DNA of 64,000 nucleotides, taken from the NCBI RefSeq assembly GCF_001279725.1, contig NZ_LGDE01000415.1, forward strand, positions 16,653-80,652, in the 5' to 3' direction. How positions within the stretch are numbered: the stretch's first letter is position 1; the number at the start of each line of letters is the position of its first letter. Source of the DNA: Streptomyces sp. WM4235 (GTDB lineage Bacteria; Actinomycetota; Actinomycetes; Streptomycetales; Streptomycetaceae). Below the pieces are notes generated by a model. That model worked only from the letters and a program-made list of their open reading frames with translations. It was not told the origin of the DNA and ran no database searches. The translations under genes were made by a program, and so were the position numbers. Of this stretch, positions 32,296-40,485 are shown piece after piece.

Positions 32296-33549
32296 ATGAC
32301 GAGCGTCGTGCTGGTGGGGACCCTGGACACCAAGGGTGTGGAGTACGGCTGGTTGCGCGAGAGACTGCTGCGCGCCGGCGTCGAGGTGGTACTGGTCGAC
32401 ACGGGGATCATGGACGAGCCCCGGGTGCCGGCGGACGTGCCGCGCGAGGTGGTCGCGCGGGCCGCGGGAACGGAACTCGCGGACCTGCGGGCCGCCGCCG
32501 ACCGGGGGTCGGCCGTCACCGCGATGGCCGCCGGGGCGGAAGCGACCCTCCTGCGCCTGCACGCCGAGGGCCGGCTGCAGGGGGTGCTCGCGATCGGCGG
32601 CAGCGGCGGGACGTCCATCGCGACCCGGGCCATGCGGGCGCTCCCGCTGGGCGTGCCGAAGGTGATGGTCTCCTCGATGGCGTCCGGGGACGTCGCCCCG
32701 TACGTCGGATCCTCGGACATCACCATGATGTACAGCGTCGTGGACATAGCGGGGATCAACCGCATCTCCGCTCCCGTGCTCGCCAACGCGGTGGAGGCGG
32801 TCGCCGCGATGGCCGGGGGCTTCGCCCGCGATGGCCGGGAGCGCGGCCCGACCCGGCTCGGGGCGGGTGGGCGGCCGCTGATCGCGGCGAGCATGGCCGG
32901 CGTGACCACGATCGGCGTGGACGCGGCCCGGGAACGACTGACCGAGCTGGGCTACGAGGTGCTGGTCTTCCACGTCAGCGGCACGGGCGGCCGGACCCTG
33001 GAGAAGCTGGCGGGTCAGGGGATCTTCGCGGGGGTGCTGGACCTCACGCTGAGCGAGCTGGCCGACGACCTGTGCGGGGGCATCCTCACGGCGGGCCCCG
33101 ATCGGCTCAGCGCGGCCGGTCGTGCCGGGATTCCGCAGGTGGTGAGCCTGGGCGCGCTGGACATGGTGAAGTTCGGCCCCTTGGAGAGCCTGCCCGAACG
33201 TGCCCGGTACCGGCGGGTGCGCCTGCACAATCCCTCGATCACGGTGATCCGTACGACCGCGTCCGAGTGCGCCGAACTGGGCCGGCGGGTCGCGGTCAAG
33301 CTGCGGTCGGCCACCGGTCCCGCGGCCGTGTGCGTCCCATTGCGCGGACTGTCCACGCTCGGCGCGCCGGGCGGCCCCTACCATGACCCCTGTGCGGACG
33401 GGGCGCTGTTCTCGGCTCTGCGCGAGGGATTGCGGGGCAGTGCCGCCCGGCTGTACGACTACGACACCCACATCAACGACCCGGCGTTCGGCCGGGGCGC
33501 GGCCGACCGACTGCACGCCATGATCGGCGCGGAGCGGGCGGCGGCCTGA
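32296..33549 (+). CDS. Tm-1-like ATP-binding domain protein (UPF0261)
   Basis: 417 aa, the usual UPF0261 length. It starts TSVVLVGTLDTKGVEYGWLR (conserved L-D-T-K-G motif), then GVLAIGGSGGTSIATRAMRA (nucleotide-binding Gly-rich loop), PKVMVSSMASGDVAPYVGSS and DITMMYSVVDIAGINRIS. The second domain has PLIAASMAGVTTIGVDAARE and EVLVFHVSGTGGRTLEKLAG, again typical. Plant Tm-1 homologues bind ATP and viral helicase; the bacterial role is unknown. The ATG at 32296 fits the promoter; an earlier in-frame start at 32260 lies inside the promoter. Confidence 0.92.
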   Translation: MTSVVLVGTLDTKGVEYGWLRERLLRAGVEVVLVDTGIMDEPRVPADVPREVVARAAGTELADLRAAADRGSAVTAMAAGAEATLLRLHAEGRLQGVLAIGGSGGTSIATRAMRALPLGVPKVMVSSMASGDVAPYVGSSDITMMYSVVDIAGINRISAPVLANAVEAVAAMAGGFARDGRERGPTRLGAGGRPLIAASMAGVTTIGVDAARERLTELGYEVLVFHVSGTGGRTLEKLAGQGIFAGVLDLTLSELADDLCGGILTAGPDRLSAAGRAGIPQVVSLGALDMVKFGPLESLPERARYRRVRLHNPSITVIRTTASECAELGRRVAVKLRSATGPAAVCVPLRGLSTLGAPGGPYHDPCADGALFSALREGLRGSAARLYDYDTHINDPAFGRGAADRLHAMIGAERAAA

Positions 33550-33616
33550 CACCCGTTCGAGACACCCCCGCGAGGTTGGGAACCAGCCGTGGCGGAAACC
33601 GTGTCCCTGGTGGTGG

Positions 33617-33635
33617 CCGGTCGGGGGACGACCGG
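33617..33635. promoter_or_regulatory. Inverted repeat upstream of the kinase operon
   Basis: CCGGTCG-GGGGA-CGACCGG is a perfect 7-bp inverted repeat 32 nt before the ATG of the kinase gene at 33668. It could be a terminator of the preceding gene, a leader hairpin or an operator. Confidence 0.45.
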
Positions 33636-33667
33636 AACCGGGCGCGACGCCATGGGCGGGGGGAACG

Positions 33668-35302
33668 ATGAACGACGTGTGGACCGTACCGGGGTACACC
33701 CAGGTCCGGGAGCTCGGTGCGGGCGGCAGCGGCCGTGTGGTTCTCGCCGTGCACGGCGCGACGGGCACGGCGGTCGCGGTGAAGTACCTCGGTGACCGGC
33801 TGCGCGAGGACCCCGCCTTCGTCCGTGAGTTCCGCGCGGAGGCCCGGCTGCTGGGCGGGCTGCGCTCGCCGTACGTGGTCGGTCTGTACGAGTACGTGGA
33901 GGCGCCCGGCGGCGCCGCGATCGTCATGGAACTGGTCGACGGGATCTCCCTGCGCGCCCTGCTGAAGCGGTCCGGCCGGGCGGACGCCGAGGCCGCGCTG
34001 GTGGTGCTGAAGGGGTCCCTGCTGGGCCTGGCCGCGGCGCACCGGGCGGGGGTGGTCCACCGGGACTACAAGCCGGAGAACGTGCTGGTCTCGCCGGACG
34101 GTTCGTCGAAATTGGTGGACTTCGGGATCGCGGCGGGGCGCGGCACCACGCCCGGCGTGGCGGGCACGCCCGCGTACATGGCCCCCGAGCAGTGGCAGGG
34201 ACGGCCGGCCTCCCCCGCGGCCGACGTGTACGCGGCGACGGCGACGTTCTTCGAGTGCCTCACGGGGCGCAAGCCCTTCGACGGGACCAACTTCGCGGAG
34301 TTGGCGGTCCAGCACATCGAGGCGCCCGTACCGGAGACGGAGGCCCCGGAACCGGTGCGTCCGCTGATTCGGCGCGGTCTGGCCAAGGAGCCCGAGCGGC
34401 GGCCGGAGAACGCCGAGGCGTTCGTCGCGGAGTTGGAGGGCGTGGCGCTGGCCGCGTACGGGCCCGACTGGGAGGAGCGCGGGCAGCGCAAGCTGGCGGC
34501 GCTGGCGGCGCTGCTGCCCTTGCTGTTCCCCTCGGCGGGCGCGCCGGCCGCCGGTACCACCGCGCTGGCGACGACCGCCCTGAAGCCGCCCCCGAGGAGC
34601 CTGCTGCCGGGTCGGCGGGGAGCGCTCGCGGCGGGTGCGGTGCTGGTGGTGGGGGCGCTGTTGATGTTCACGTACGACGCGGTCGGCGGCGAGCCGGACG
34701 GCGCGGCGGCGCTGAGCGCGTTCGCGACGACCAGCCCGGGTGCGCCGACGGCTTCGCCGGCTCCCGGTCCGAGCCCGTCGGGTTCCCCTTCGGCGTCGGT
34801 GTCGGTGTCGCCGTCCGCGAGTCCCTCGGCGTCCGTGTCCCCGTCCGTCTCGGCCTCGACGTCCGCGAGCCCCGGCGCGAGCGACACCCCGACGCCGACC
34901 CCCACACCGACCGTCACCGAGCCGACCCCGACGCCCACTCCCACGCCGACCCCCACACCGACGCCGACTCCGACTCCGACTCCGGTGGTCGTCTCGGGGG
35001 TGTCCGTCACCCTGTCCGCCGCCCCGAGCGCCGGTCGGGCGACCGTGTCCCTGAAGGTGCGGGGCGGACCGGCGACGGTGACCATCGAGTGGTTCCGCGG
35101 CGACAGCCCGGGCGACCTGCGCTCGCCGGACGGCGCGGACTCCGTCGCCGTCGAGGCCGGGACGGGTCCGGTGACGCGGTCCCACGCCCTCGCGCGGGTC
35201 GGCGGCTGCTACTTGAGCGCGCGTGTCACCACCAAACCGACGTCCGGCAAGGTGGCCGTCGACTCGATCTTCATCCCCAGGTGTCAGGACGTGCCGCGAT
35301 GA
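33668..35302 (+). CDS. Membrane Ser/Thr protein kinase with extracellular Ig-like domain
   Basis: 544 aa. Kinase domain 8-265: LGAGGSGRVVLAVH, VAVKYL (K39), HRDYKPENVL (D133, Y in place of the usual L), DFG (151-153), YMAPEQW. A membrane helix follows (GALAAGAVLVVGALLMFTYD, about 319-338), then a Ser/Ala/Pro and T-P repeat stalk (345-440), then an extracellular beta-sandwich-like domain (445-544) with two cysteines (GGCYLSARV and RCQDVPR) likely forming a disulfide. The external domain is a probable sensor. The ATG follows GGGGGGAAC. The partner gene overlaps by 4 bp, so the two proteins are probably made together. Confidence 0.93.
   Translation: MNDVWTVPGYTQVRELGAGGSGRVVLAVHGATGTAVAVKYLGDRLREDPAFVREFRAEARLLGGLRSPYVVGLYEYVEAPGGAAIVMELVDGISLRALLKRSGRADAEAALVVLKGSLLGLAAAHRAGVVHRDYKPENVLVSPDGSSKLVDFGIAAGRGTTPGVAGTPAYMAPEQWQGRPASPAADVYAATATFFECLTGRKPFDGTNFAELAVQHIEAPVPETEAPEPVRPLIRRGLAKEPERRPENAEAFVAELEGVALAAYGPDWEERGQRKLAALAALLPLLFPSAGAPAAGTTALATTALKPPPRSLLPGRRGALAAGAVLVVGALLMFTYDAVGGEPDGAAALSAFATTSPGAPTASPAPGPSPSGSPSASVSVSPSASPSASVSPSVSASTSASPGASDTPTPTPTPTVTEPTPTPTPTPTPTPTPTPTPTPVVVSGVSVTLSAAPSAGRATVSLKVRGGPATVTIEWFRGDSPGDLRSPDGADSVAVEAGTGPVTRSHALARVGGCYLSARVTTKPTSGKVAVDSIFIPRCQDVPR
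34890..34985 (+). repeat. T-P repeat tract in the kinase stalk
   Basis: Low-complexity DNA made of CCGACx and CCCACx hexamers encodes about fifteen consecutive Thr-Pro pairs (with one V-T-E interruption) linking the kinase membrane helix to its external domain. Such tracts vary in length by slippage and act as rigid cell-wall-spanning stalks. Confidence 0.75.
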
Positions 35303-36012
35303 GCGATGCCCGCGCTCCCGAGGGAGACGACTACAGCGCCACCGTCCTCGGCAGCCACTGGTTCAGCGGCCCGCCCGCGGACCCCGCCGACGAACCGGCG
35401 ACACGGCGGCTCGACGGCACACCCGACTCCGGCCCCGACACGCGGCGGCTCGACGAACCGGACACGAAACGGTTCGACACCCCGCAGACCACCCCCGGAG
35501 CGGTGCCCGACCGGATCGAGGGATCGGTCCTGCGGTTCGGGCCCGGGGTGACGGCTGCCGTCCCCGCGCCGTTCCCGGTGGTCGTCGGGACCGCGGTGGG
35601 CACCCCGCGCCGCCGCGGTGGGCAGTGGCGTCGGTACACCCTGGCCGCCGTGGTGCTGGTCGCGGTGCTCGCGTACCTGGGCTGGCAGCGCTTCGGGCCG
35701 GCCGTCGAGGTCCGGGACGTGGCGGTCAGCACCGATCCGAAGGGGCCTGGCTGCGATTCCGCCGCCGACGTGGTGGCGCTCGTACGGACCGACGGGCGCC
35801 CGGGGACGCTCGCGTACCGCTGGCTCCGCAGCGACGGCACGCGCTCGGAGCGGCTCACCGAGCGGGTGCCGAGCGGGCAGCGGGAGGTCTCGCTGCATCT
35901 GCTGTGGACGTTCCAGGGCGCGGGGACCTACCCGGCGCGGGCCGAGATCGAGCTGCTGTCGCCCTCGCGGCACACGGCCTCGGTGGAGTTCACGTACCGC
36001 TGCCGCCCCTGA
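35299..36012 (+). CDS. Single-pass membrane protein paired with the kinase; repeated Thr motifs in its cytoplasmic tail
   Basis: 237 aa. The cytoplasmic N-terminus (1-110) is disordered and acidic and contains three similar motifs: ATRRLDGTP (T35), DTRRLDEPD (T48) and DTKRFDTPQ (T56). One membrane helix (YTLAAVVLVAVLAYLGW, about 114-130) precedes an external beta domain (135-237) with two cysteines (PGCDSAA and YRCRP) and an Ig-like strand pattern similar to the kinase ectodomain. The ATG overlaps the kinase stop (ATGA). The repeated T-[RK]-R-[LF]-D sites are likely kinase targets; that role is inferred. No family recognised. Confidence 0.75.
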   Translation: MSDARAPEGDDYSATVLGSHWFSGPPADPADEPATRRLDGTPDSGPDTRRLDEPDTKRFDTPQTTPGAVPDRIEGSVLRFGPGVTAAVPAPFPVVVGTAVGTPRRRGGQWRRYTLAAVVLVAVLAYLGWQRFGPAVEVRDVAVSTDPKGPGCDSAADVVALVRTDGRPGTLAYRWLRSDGTRSERLTERVPSGQREVSLHLLWTFQGAGTYPARAEIELLSPSRHTASVEFTYRCRP

Positions 36013-36120
36013 GGCGCGCGACCGGGGCGGTCCCGCCGGTTCCTACGGCCGGCGTGGTCGTGGCCGTCCGGCCGAAGCTCCGGCGCCGGTCCCCGGTCCC
36101 CGGTCAACGCGCCGGCCGGC

Positions 36121-37410
36121 CTAGAACCGGGCGTGCGCGGTGATGTCCGCCGCGAACTCCCCCGTCATCGCCGGGGTCACCGAGGGCCGGCACTGGGCGA
36201 CCGCCGAGAGGTAGTCCTCGGTGCTCGCGCCGGGCTGCGCCGCCGACGCGCCCCGGGTGCCCACGGCTTCCAGGTCCCGTTCGAAGGACGCCTGCGCGGC
36301 CGCCCGGGCCGCGTGCTCGATGTCGGCCGGGGTGAACAGTTCGCTCGCCTCCACCAGGGCCGCGACGTCGACGTCCGCCCGACCGGCCGTGTGCCGCGAC
36401 CACATCGCGGCGCGGGCGCCGGCGTCGGGGGTGCCGATGGGGATCAGGTAGTCGAAGCGGCCGGGGCGCAGGAAGGCGGGGTCGAGGGAGCGGACGGAGT
36501 TGGTCGCACAGACCAGCAGCCTTTCGTCGCCCTCCCGGAAGCCCGGTATCAGCTTGAGCAGTTCGTTGGTCACCCCGTGGATGCCGCCGGGCTGCGCGGG
36601 CTCGGTGCGTACGGGGGCGATCTCCTCGACCTCGTCGATGAAGACGAGGACGCGTTCGAGTTCGGCGATGCGGGCGAAGGCGTCGCGCAGCGCGGCGGCG
36701 AGGTTCCCCTCGTCCGCGAGGCGGGAGGGCAGCAGTTCCACGAAGGGCCAGCCGAGTCGGGAGGCGATGGCGCGGGCGAAGGTGGTCTTGCCGGTGCCGG
36801 GGGGTCCGAAGAGGGCGATGGCGCGCGGTGGCCGTACCCCGTGCGCGGCGGCCCGTTCGGGTTCGGCGAGCGGCAGGACCACGCGGCGCTCGATGAGGTC
36901 CTTCTCCTTCTCCATGCCGGCGACCTTGGTCCACAGGTCGTTCGGCAGGAACCGGCCGCCGAGGTCGTCGAGGAGTCCGGCGGCCGGTCCGTGCAGCGGC
37001 TCGGTCTTCTCGAAGTAGGCGACGGCGGGCTGGCGGGTGTAGCCGGCGTTGAGCAGGCCTTCGCCGAGCAGGTCCTCCTCGGGCAGGACGTAGGCGATCC
37101 GGCCGACGCGGGCGGCGATGAGGCGGCGCTCCAGTTCGACGAGGAGGGCGCTGGCCAGGCCCCGGCCGCGCCAGCCGGCGGCGATGGCGATCCGCATCAC
37201 CCAGGCCCGCTCGCCGGTGACGCAGGCCAGGGCCGCGCCGATGGGGACGCCCTGGTGGACGGCGACCACGCAGGGCTGCCGGTCGGTGAGGGCGCTGATG
37301 CACTCGGCGAGCGAGAAGACCGACTCCTGGCCGAGTTCGGCCGTGGTGTCGATCAGGTGCACCACCGCTGCGAGATCGCTCTCGCGGTAGTCGTGGATGA
37401 GCCAGTTCAC
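36121..37410 (-). CDS. GNAT acetyltransferase fused to an AAA+ ATPase
   Basis: 429 aa. Residues 1-135 are a GNAT domain (MRIAIAAGWRGRGLASALLV with the R-G-x-G acetyl-CoA loop at 81-84). Residues 155-400 are an AAA+ domain: FGPPGTGKTTFARAIA (Walker A, K208), LVFIDEVEEI (Walker B, D259 E260), VCATNSVRSLDPAFLRPGRF (sensor 1 and arginine finger). The AAA part is closest to the ATPases of the FtsH/ClpX-like classic clade that remodel proteins. An acetyltransferase fused to a remodelling ATPase is uncommon. Substrate unknown. ATG at 37410. No partner gene. Confidence 0.88.
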   Translation of the reverse strand: MNWLIHDYRESDLAAVVHLIDTTAELGQESVFSLAECISALTDRQPCVVAVHQGVPIGAALACVTGERAWVMRIAIAAGWRGRGLASALLVELERRLIAARVGRIAYVLPEEDLLGEGLLNAGYTRQPAVAYFEKTEPLHGPAAGLLDDLGGRFLPNDLWTKVAGMEKEKDLIERRVVLPLAEPERAAAHGVRPPRAIALFGPPGTGKTTFARAIASRLGWPFVELLPSRLADEGNLAAALRDAFARIAELERVLVFIDEVEEIAPVRTEPAQPGGIHGVTNELLKLIPGFREGDERLLVCATNSVRSLDPAFLRPGRFDYLIPIGTPDAGARAAMWSRHTAGRADVDVAALVEASELFTPADIEHAARAAAQASFERDLEAVGTRGASAAQPGASTEDYLSAVAQCRPSVTPAMTGEFAADITAHARF

Positions 37411-37614
37411 CGGGTACCGCCCCTCGTTTCGTGCTCCTGCGGCGAGGCTAGGGGCGGCGGGGCCCGACGATCACGCTCCGTCGTGCACAACAGGCGTACG
37501 GGAAACCCTCCGTGTCGTCCATAGACCGGGCGGGTGCGCCGTCGGATCCCACCGGGGTCCCGGGTTCTTTCATGGCATCCCACGGAAACGACCGCCGCGC
37601 GGCCGGTCGCGAGG

Positions 37615-38418
37615 TCAGTGGGTGTGGGAGTCCAGCCAGCCGAGCGAGGTGCGGGCCAGGTCCGGCCAGCCGTGGTCGACGGTCAGGGAGTGGCCCCGGT
37701 CCTCGAAGCACTGGTACTCGGTGGTGGCGCGGGAGTCCCGGTACTGCGTGTAGGTGGAGCGGGTCAGCACGTCCGGGACGGTGTGGTCGAGGCGGCCGGA
37801 CAGCAGGAGCAGCGGGCCGCGGGTCTCGTTGTCGGTGTTCACCCGGGCGGCGGAGTGCGGGACGAAGTTGCCGAGCGCCAACTGGAACAGGGGGCGGGCC
37901 GGGCTCGGGATCGTCCACTCGTCGTACAGCTCGGCGGACTCGCGCTCGGAGACCGCGTTGGCGAAGCCGTAGCGGAACTGCTCGGTGTTCAGCGACACGG
38001 CGTGCTTGATGTTCACGGGGTCGCGCAGGAAGGCGAAGGTCGATTTCGCCTGCGCCGGGGCGATGGCCTTCACTCCTTTGATCTGGCCGGGGCACACGGC
38101 CACGGCCGCCGATCCGAGGCCTTGGCCTAGCAGGTGCTGGGCGATGAAACCGCCCACCGAGTGCCCGACGAGCACCGGCGCGGTGGGCAGCGCGCGGATG
38201 ACCCGGGCGTGCGCCTCGGAGATCTCGGCCAGCCCGACCCCGGCCTGGTCGCCGGGGCGCCGGCGGGCCTCGGTGACGGTGGCGGGGACCCCGGGCCACT
38301 CGGGGAGGATCGGCTCGAATCCCGCGTCGAGGAAGGCCTCGGCCCAGGCCTGCCAGCTCGTGGAGTGCAACCAGAGCCCGTGGATGAACACCACGGGCGT
38401 GCGGTGCGGTGTGGTCAT
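37615..38418 (-). CDS. Alpha/beta hydrolase
   Basis: 267 aa. Oxyanion strand PVVFIHGLWLHSTSWQAW (9-26), nucleophile elbow VLVGHSVGGFIAQHLL (S87), acid region LLLLSGRLDHTVPD and a C-terminal histidine in CFEDRGHSLTVDHGW. No signal peptide, so it is cytoplasmic. Substrate unknown; likely esterase-like. The ATG at 38418 follows AGGAGGTG, an excellent binding site. An open frame continues upstream through the intergenic region and is ignored. Confidence 0.9.
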   Translation of the reverse strand: MTTPHRTPVVFIHGLWLHSTSWQAWAEAFLDAGFEPILPEWPGVPATVTEARRRPGDQAGVGLAEISEAHARVIRALPTAPVLVGHSVGGFIAQHLLGQGLGSAAVAVCPGQIKGVKAIAPAQAKSTFAFLRDPVNIKHAVSLNTEQFRYGFANAVSERESAELYDEWTIPSPARPLFQLALGNFVPHSAARVNTDNETRGPLLLLSGRLDHTVPDVLTRSTYTQYRDSRATTEYQCFEDRGHSLTVDHGWPDLARTSLGWLDSHTH

Positions 38419-38720
38419 GGCGGGACACCTCCTGGGACCCCCGGCGCCTCTGCCAGTCTCGCCCCGGCCGGGAGGGGACGCCTGCGGAGCCCTCGTCGGC
38501 ACAAGGCGGAGCCCTCGACGAGCCGGCGGGGCCCTCCTCGCGGGCCCCGTTCTCACGAGCGGGATCGTCGAGGAGCCCGGATCCTGGATGGACCCGGATC
38601 GCCGAGCGACCGGGCTTCGCGAGGTGGTTCGTCCGGTTGGTTCGTCCGGGTCCGGCATTCACAGCGGATTCATATGGAACTTCGGGCTCCGGACACAGTC
38701 TCGAAGGGCAGGCTCGATAC
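38419..38720. other. 302-bp divergent intergenic region
   Basis: It separates the hydrolase gene (minus) from the protease gene (plus). It holds the hydrolase ribosome binding site next to 38418 and several short GCCCTCG/CGAGG inverted elements around 38495-38575, and it becomes AT-richer near 38660-38690, where the protease promoter is expected. No gene was found in it. Confidence 0.4.
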
Positions 38721-39497
38721 ATGATCCATCGCGTGCTCCCCCGACAGACCGGCCGCGCCCGCGCCCTGCGGGCCTCACGGATCGCGCTCGCGCTGGCCGC
38801 CATGGGCGCGCTGCTGGGCATCGACCTGCCCGACGCGACGGTCGTGACGCCCGCGGGCGTCACGGCGCGGGCCGTCCCCGACCGGACGGCGGACCGGGTG
38901 GGCGCGCTGTTCGCGGGCGGGCTGGACGGCGGCCACTTCTGCACCGCTGCCGTGGTGCGCAGCGCCGGCCGCGACGTGATCGCCACCGCCGCGCACTGTC
39001 TGGACCACCCGGAGTCCACGGTGTTCGCACCGGGTTACCGCGACGGGCGTGCCCCGTTCGGCGTATGGAAGCTCACCGATGTGCACGTGGCCCCGGGCTG
39101 GACGAGCGACGAGGACCCGGACGAGGACATAGCCTTCGCCTCGGTCACACCGGTGGACGGCGGGACCGAGGCGATCGAGGACGTGGTGGGCGGGTTCCCC
39201 GTGGCGGCCGAACAGCCGGACGACGTGTCGGTGACCATCGTCGGCTATCCGAGCACCGAGGACGCGCCGCTGCGCTGCGCCAACGACACCTCACTGTTCT
39301 CCGACACCCAGCGCCGCATCGACTGCCCGGACCTCAGCGGCGGCACCAGTGGCAGCCCCTGGCTGGCGAACGGCGCGCTGGCCGGGGTGCTCGGCGGCCA
39401 CGAGGGCGGTGGCACGGTGCCGGACGTCTCGTACAGCGCGGTGGTGGGAGACCAGGCGCTGGAGCTGTACCGGGAGGCCGCGGTCCCGGCGGGCTGA
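38721..39497 (+). CDS. Secreted trypsin/V8-like serine protease
   Basis: 258 aa. Signal region: ASRIALALAAMGALLGIDLP. The catalytic triad is complete: IATAAHCLDH (H92), DPDEDIAFASV (D136), DLSGGTSGSPWLANG (S210). The G-T-S-G-S-P-W active-site motif is typical of the glutamyl-endopeptidase-like S1B branch. Three cysteines besides the His-loop Cys could form disulfides (HFCTAA/AAHC and LRCAND/DCPD). The ATG at 38721 gives a sensible signal peptide. Released into the medium or bound to the cell wall. Substrate unknown. Confidence 0.92.
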   Translation: MIHRVLPRQTGRARALRASRIALALAAMGALLGIDLPDATVVTPAGVTARAVPDRTADRVGALFAGGLDGGHFCTAAVVRSAGRDVIATAAHCLDHPESTVFAPGYRDGRAPFGVWKLTDVHVAPGWTSDEDPDEDIAFASVTPVDGGTEAIEDVVGGFPVAAEQPDDVSVTIVGYPSTEDAPLRCANDTSLFSDTQRRIDCPDLSGGTSGSPWLANGALAGVLGGHEGGGTVPDVSYSAVVGDQALELYREAAVPAG

Positions 39498-39537
39498 CCG
39501 CTCCTCGACCCGGCTCCGGACTCCCGCGCCGCCACGA

Positions 39538-39846
39538 CTACGCGCCGGGTCCGTCCGCGAAGTCCTCCGGATCCCTCTCGCGCAACCGGCGTACCCGGTT
39601 GTCCAGCAGGTGCGCCGCCTGCCGGTCCCCGCAGTCGAACTCCTCGCCGATCCGGTGCAGGGCCTGGATGCGACGCCCCTCGCGGATGAGGTGGTCGATC
39701 CGGGACCAACGGGACTCCGGGTCGTACGCCGGCCTCTTCAGGGAGTCCACCTCGGCCCTCAGCAGCGCCACCTCGCGCAGTGCGGCGTCGCGCTCGGCAC
39801 GGGTGCGCTCCAGTGCGGCGCGCAGCCCCCCGGACTCGTCACTCAT
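39538..39846 (-). CDS. Small coiled-coil protein of unknown function
   Basis: 102 aa. Residues 1-38 form a strong coiled-coil (SGGLRAALERTRAERDAALR, then EVALLRAEVDSLKR). The rest has conserved-looking WSRIDHLIREGRRIQALHRI and EEFDCGDRQAAHLLDNRVRR, a helical region. It overlaps the upstream Nudix gene by 8 bp, so the two are translationally coupled. I do not recognise the family; a dimeric adaptor is possible. Confidence 0.75.
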   Translation of the reverse strand: MSDESGGLRAALERTRAERDAALREVALLRAEVDSLKRPAYDPESRWSRIDHLIREGRRIQALHRIGEEFDCGDRQAAHLLDNRVRRLRERDPEDFADGPGA

Positions 39847-40363
39847 CGCCCACCTCGTGCGCGGGCCCGCTCGACGCGGCCGTCAGTGCCTCGGACGGGG
39901 CCTCGAACCAGGTCGGCTCGTCGGTCAGGGCGCGGTGGATGCGGTCCAGGCCGAAGTCGTCCAGCGGGGGCAGGGCGTCCAGCGCGAACCAGGCCACTTC
40001 CAGTGACTCGTTGTCGTTGGCGCGGGCCTGGCCGCCGGTGGCCCGGCAGCGGAAGGTGATGTCCTGGAACTGGCAGACGTCCCCGTTCGGGTACACGATC
40101 GGCTGGAGCATCTGGACCAGGACGACCCGTTCGGGGACGCAGTGCACGGCCGTCTCCTCGAAGACCTCCCGTACCGCCGTCTCCGCCGGCTGCTCGTCGG
40201 GCTCGGCGATGCCGCCGATCACGGCCCACTGGCCGGTGTCGACCCGGCGGCCCAGCAGCACCCGGCCCAGGTCGTCGAAGACGATCGCGGTGACCCCGGG
40301 CAGCAGGAGCAGCTGGTGCCCGGCGGTGGCCCGGATCGCGCGGATGAAATCAGGTGTGGTCAT
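39839..40363 (-). CDS. Nudix hydrolase
   Basis: 174 aa. The Nudix box GGIAEPDEQPAETAVREVFE (50-69), continued by ET, matches G-x5-E-x7-R-E-x-x-E-E with T for the last E. Flanked by QLLLLPGVTAIVFDDLGRVL and VAWFALDALPPLDDF, it resembles the family acting on nucleotide-sugar or modified nucleotide substrates. Substrate not determined. ATG at 40363. Followed by an overlapping coiled-coil protein gene. Confidence 0.92.
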   Translation of the reverse strand: MTTPDFIRAIRATAGHQLLLLPGVTAIVFDDLGRVLLGRRVDTGQWAVIGGIAEPDEQPAETAVREVFEETAVHCVPERVVLVQMLQPIVYPNGDVCQFQDITFRCRATGGQARANDNESLEVAWFALDALPPLDDFGLDRIHRALTDEPTWFEAPSEALTAASSGPAHEVGDE

Positions 40364-40485
40364 GACCCGACCCTACGAGGCGACGGCCGTCCCGCCCGGA
40401 CGGATCATGTCGGCGGGGCCCGCGGTGCCGGGCGCGGCGGGCCCGGCGGGATCCGATGGAGACGACCTGGCGCGGTGCCCGGCCG

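Noticed and set aside
32260..32296. Earlier start for the Tm-1-like gene
   Set aside because: It would place the start codon inside a well-spaced -35/-10 promoter; the ATG at 32296 fits a leaderless message and the family N-terminus.
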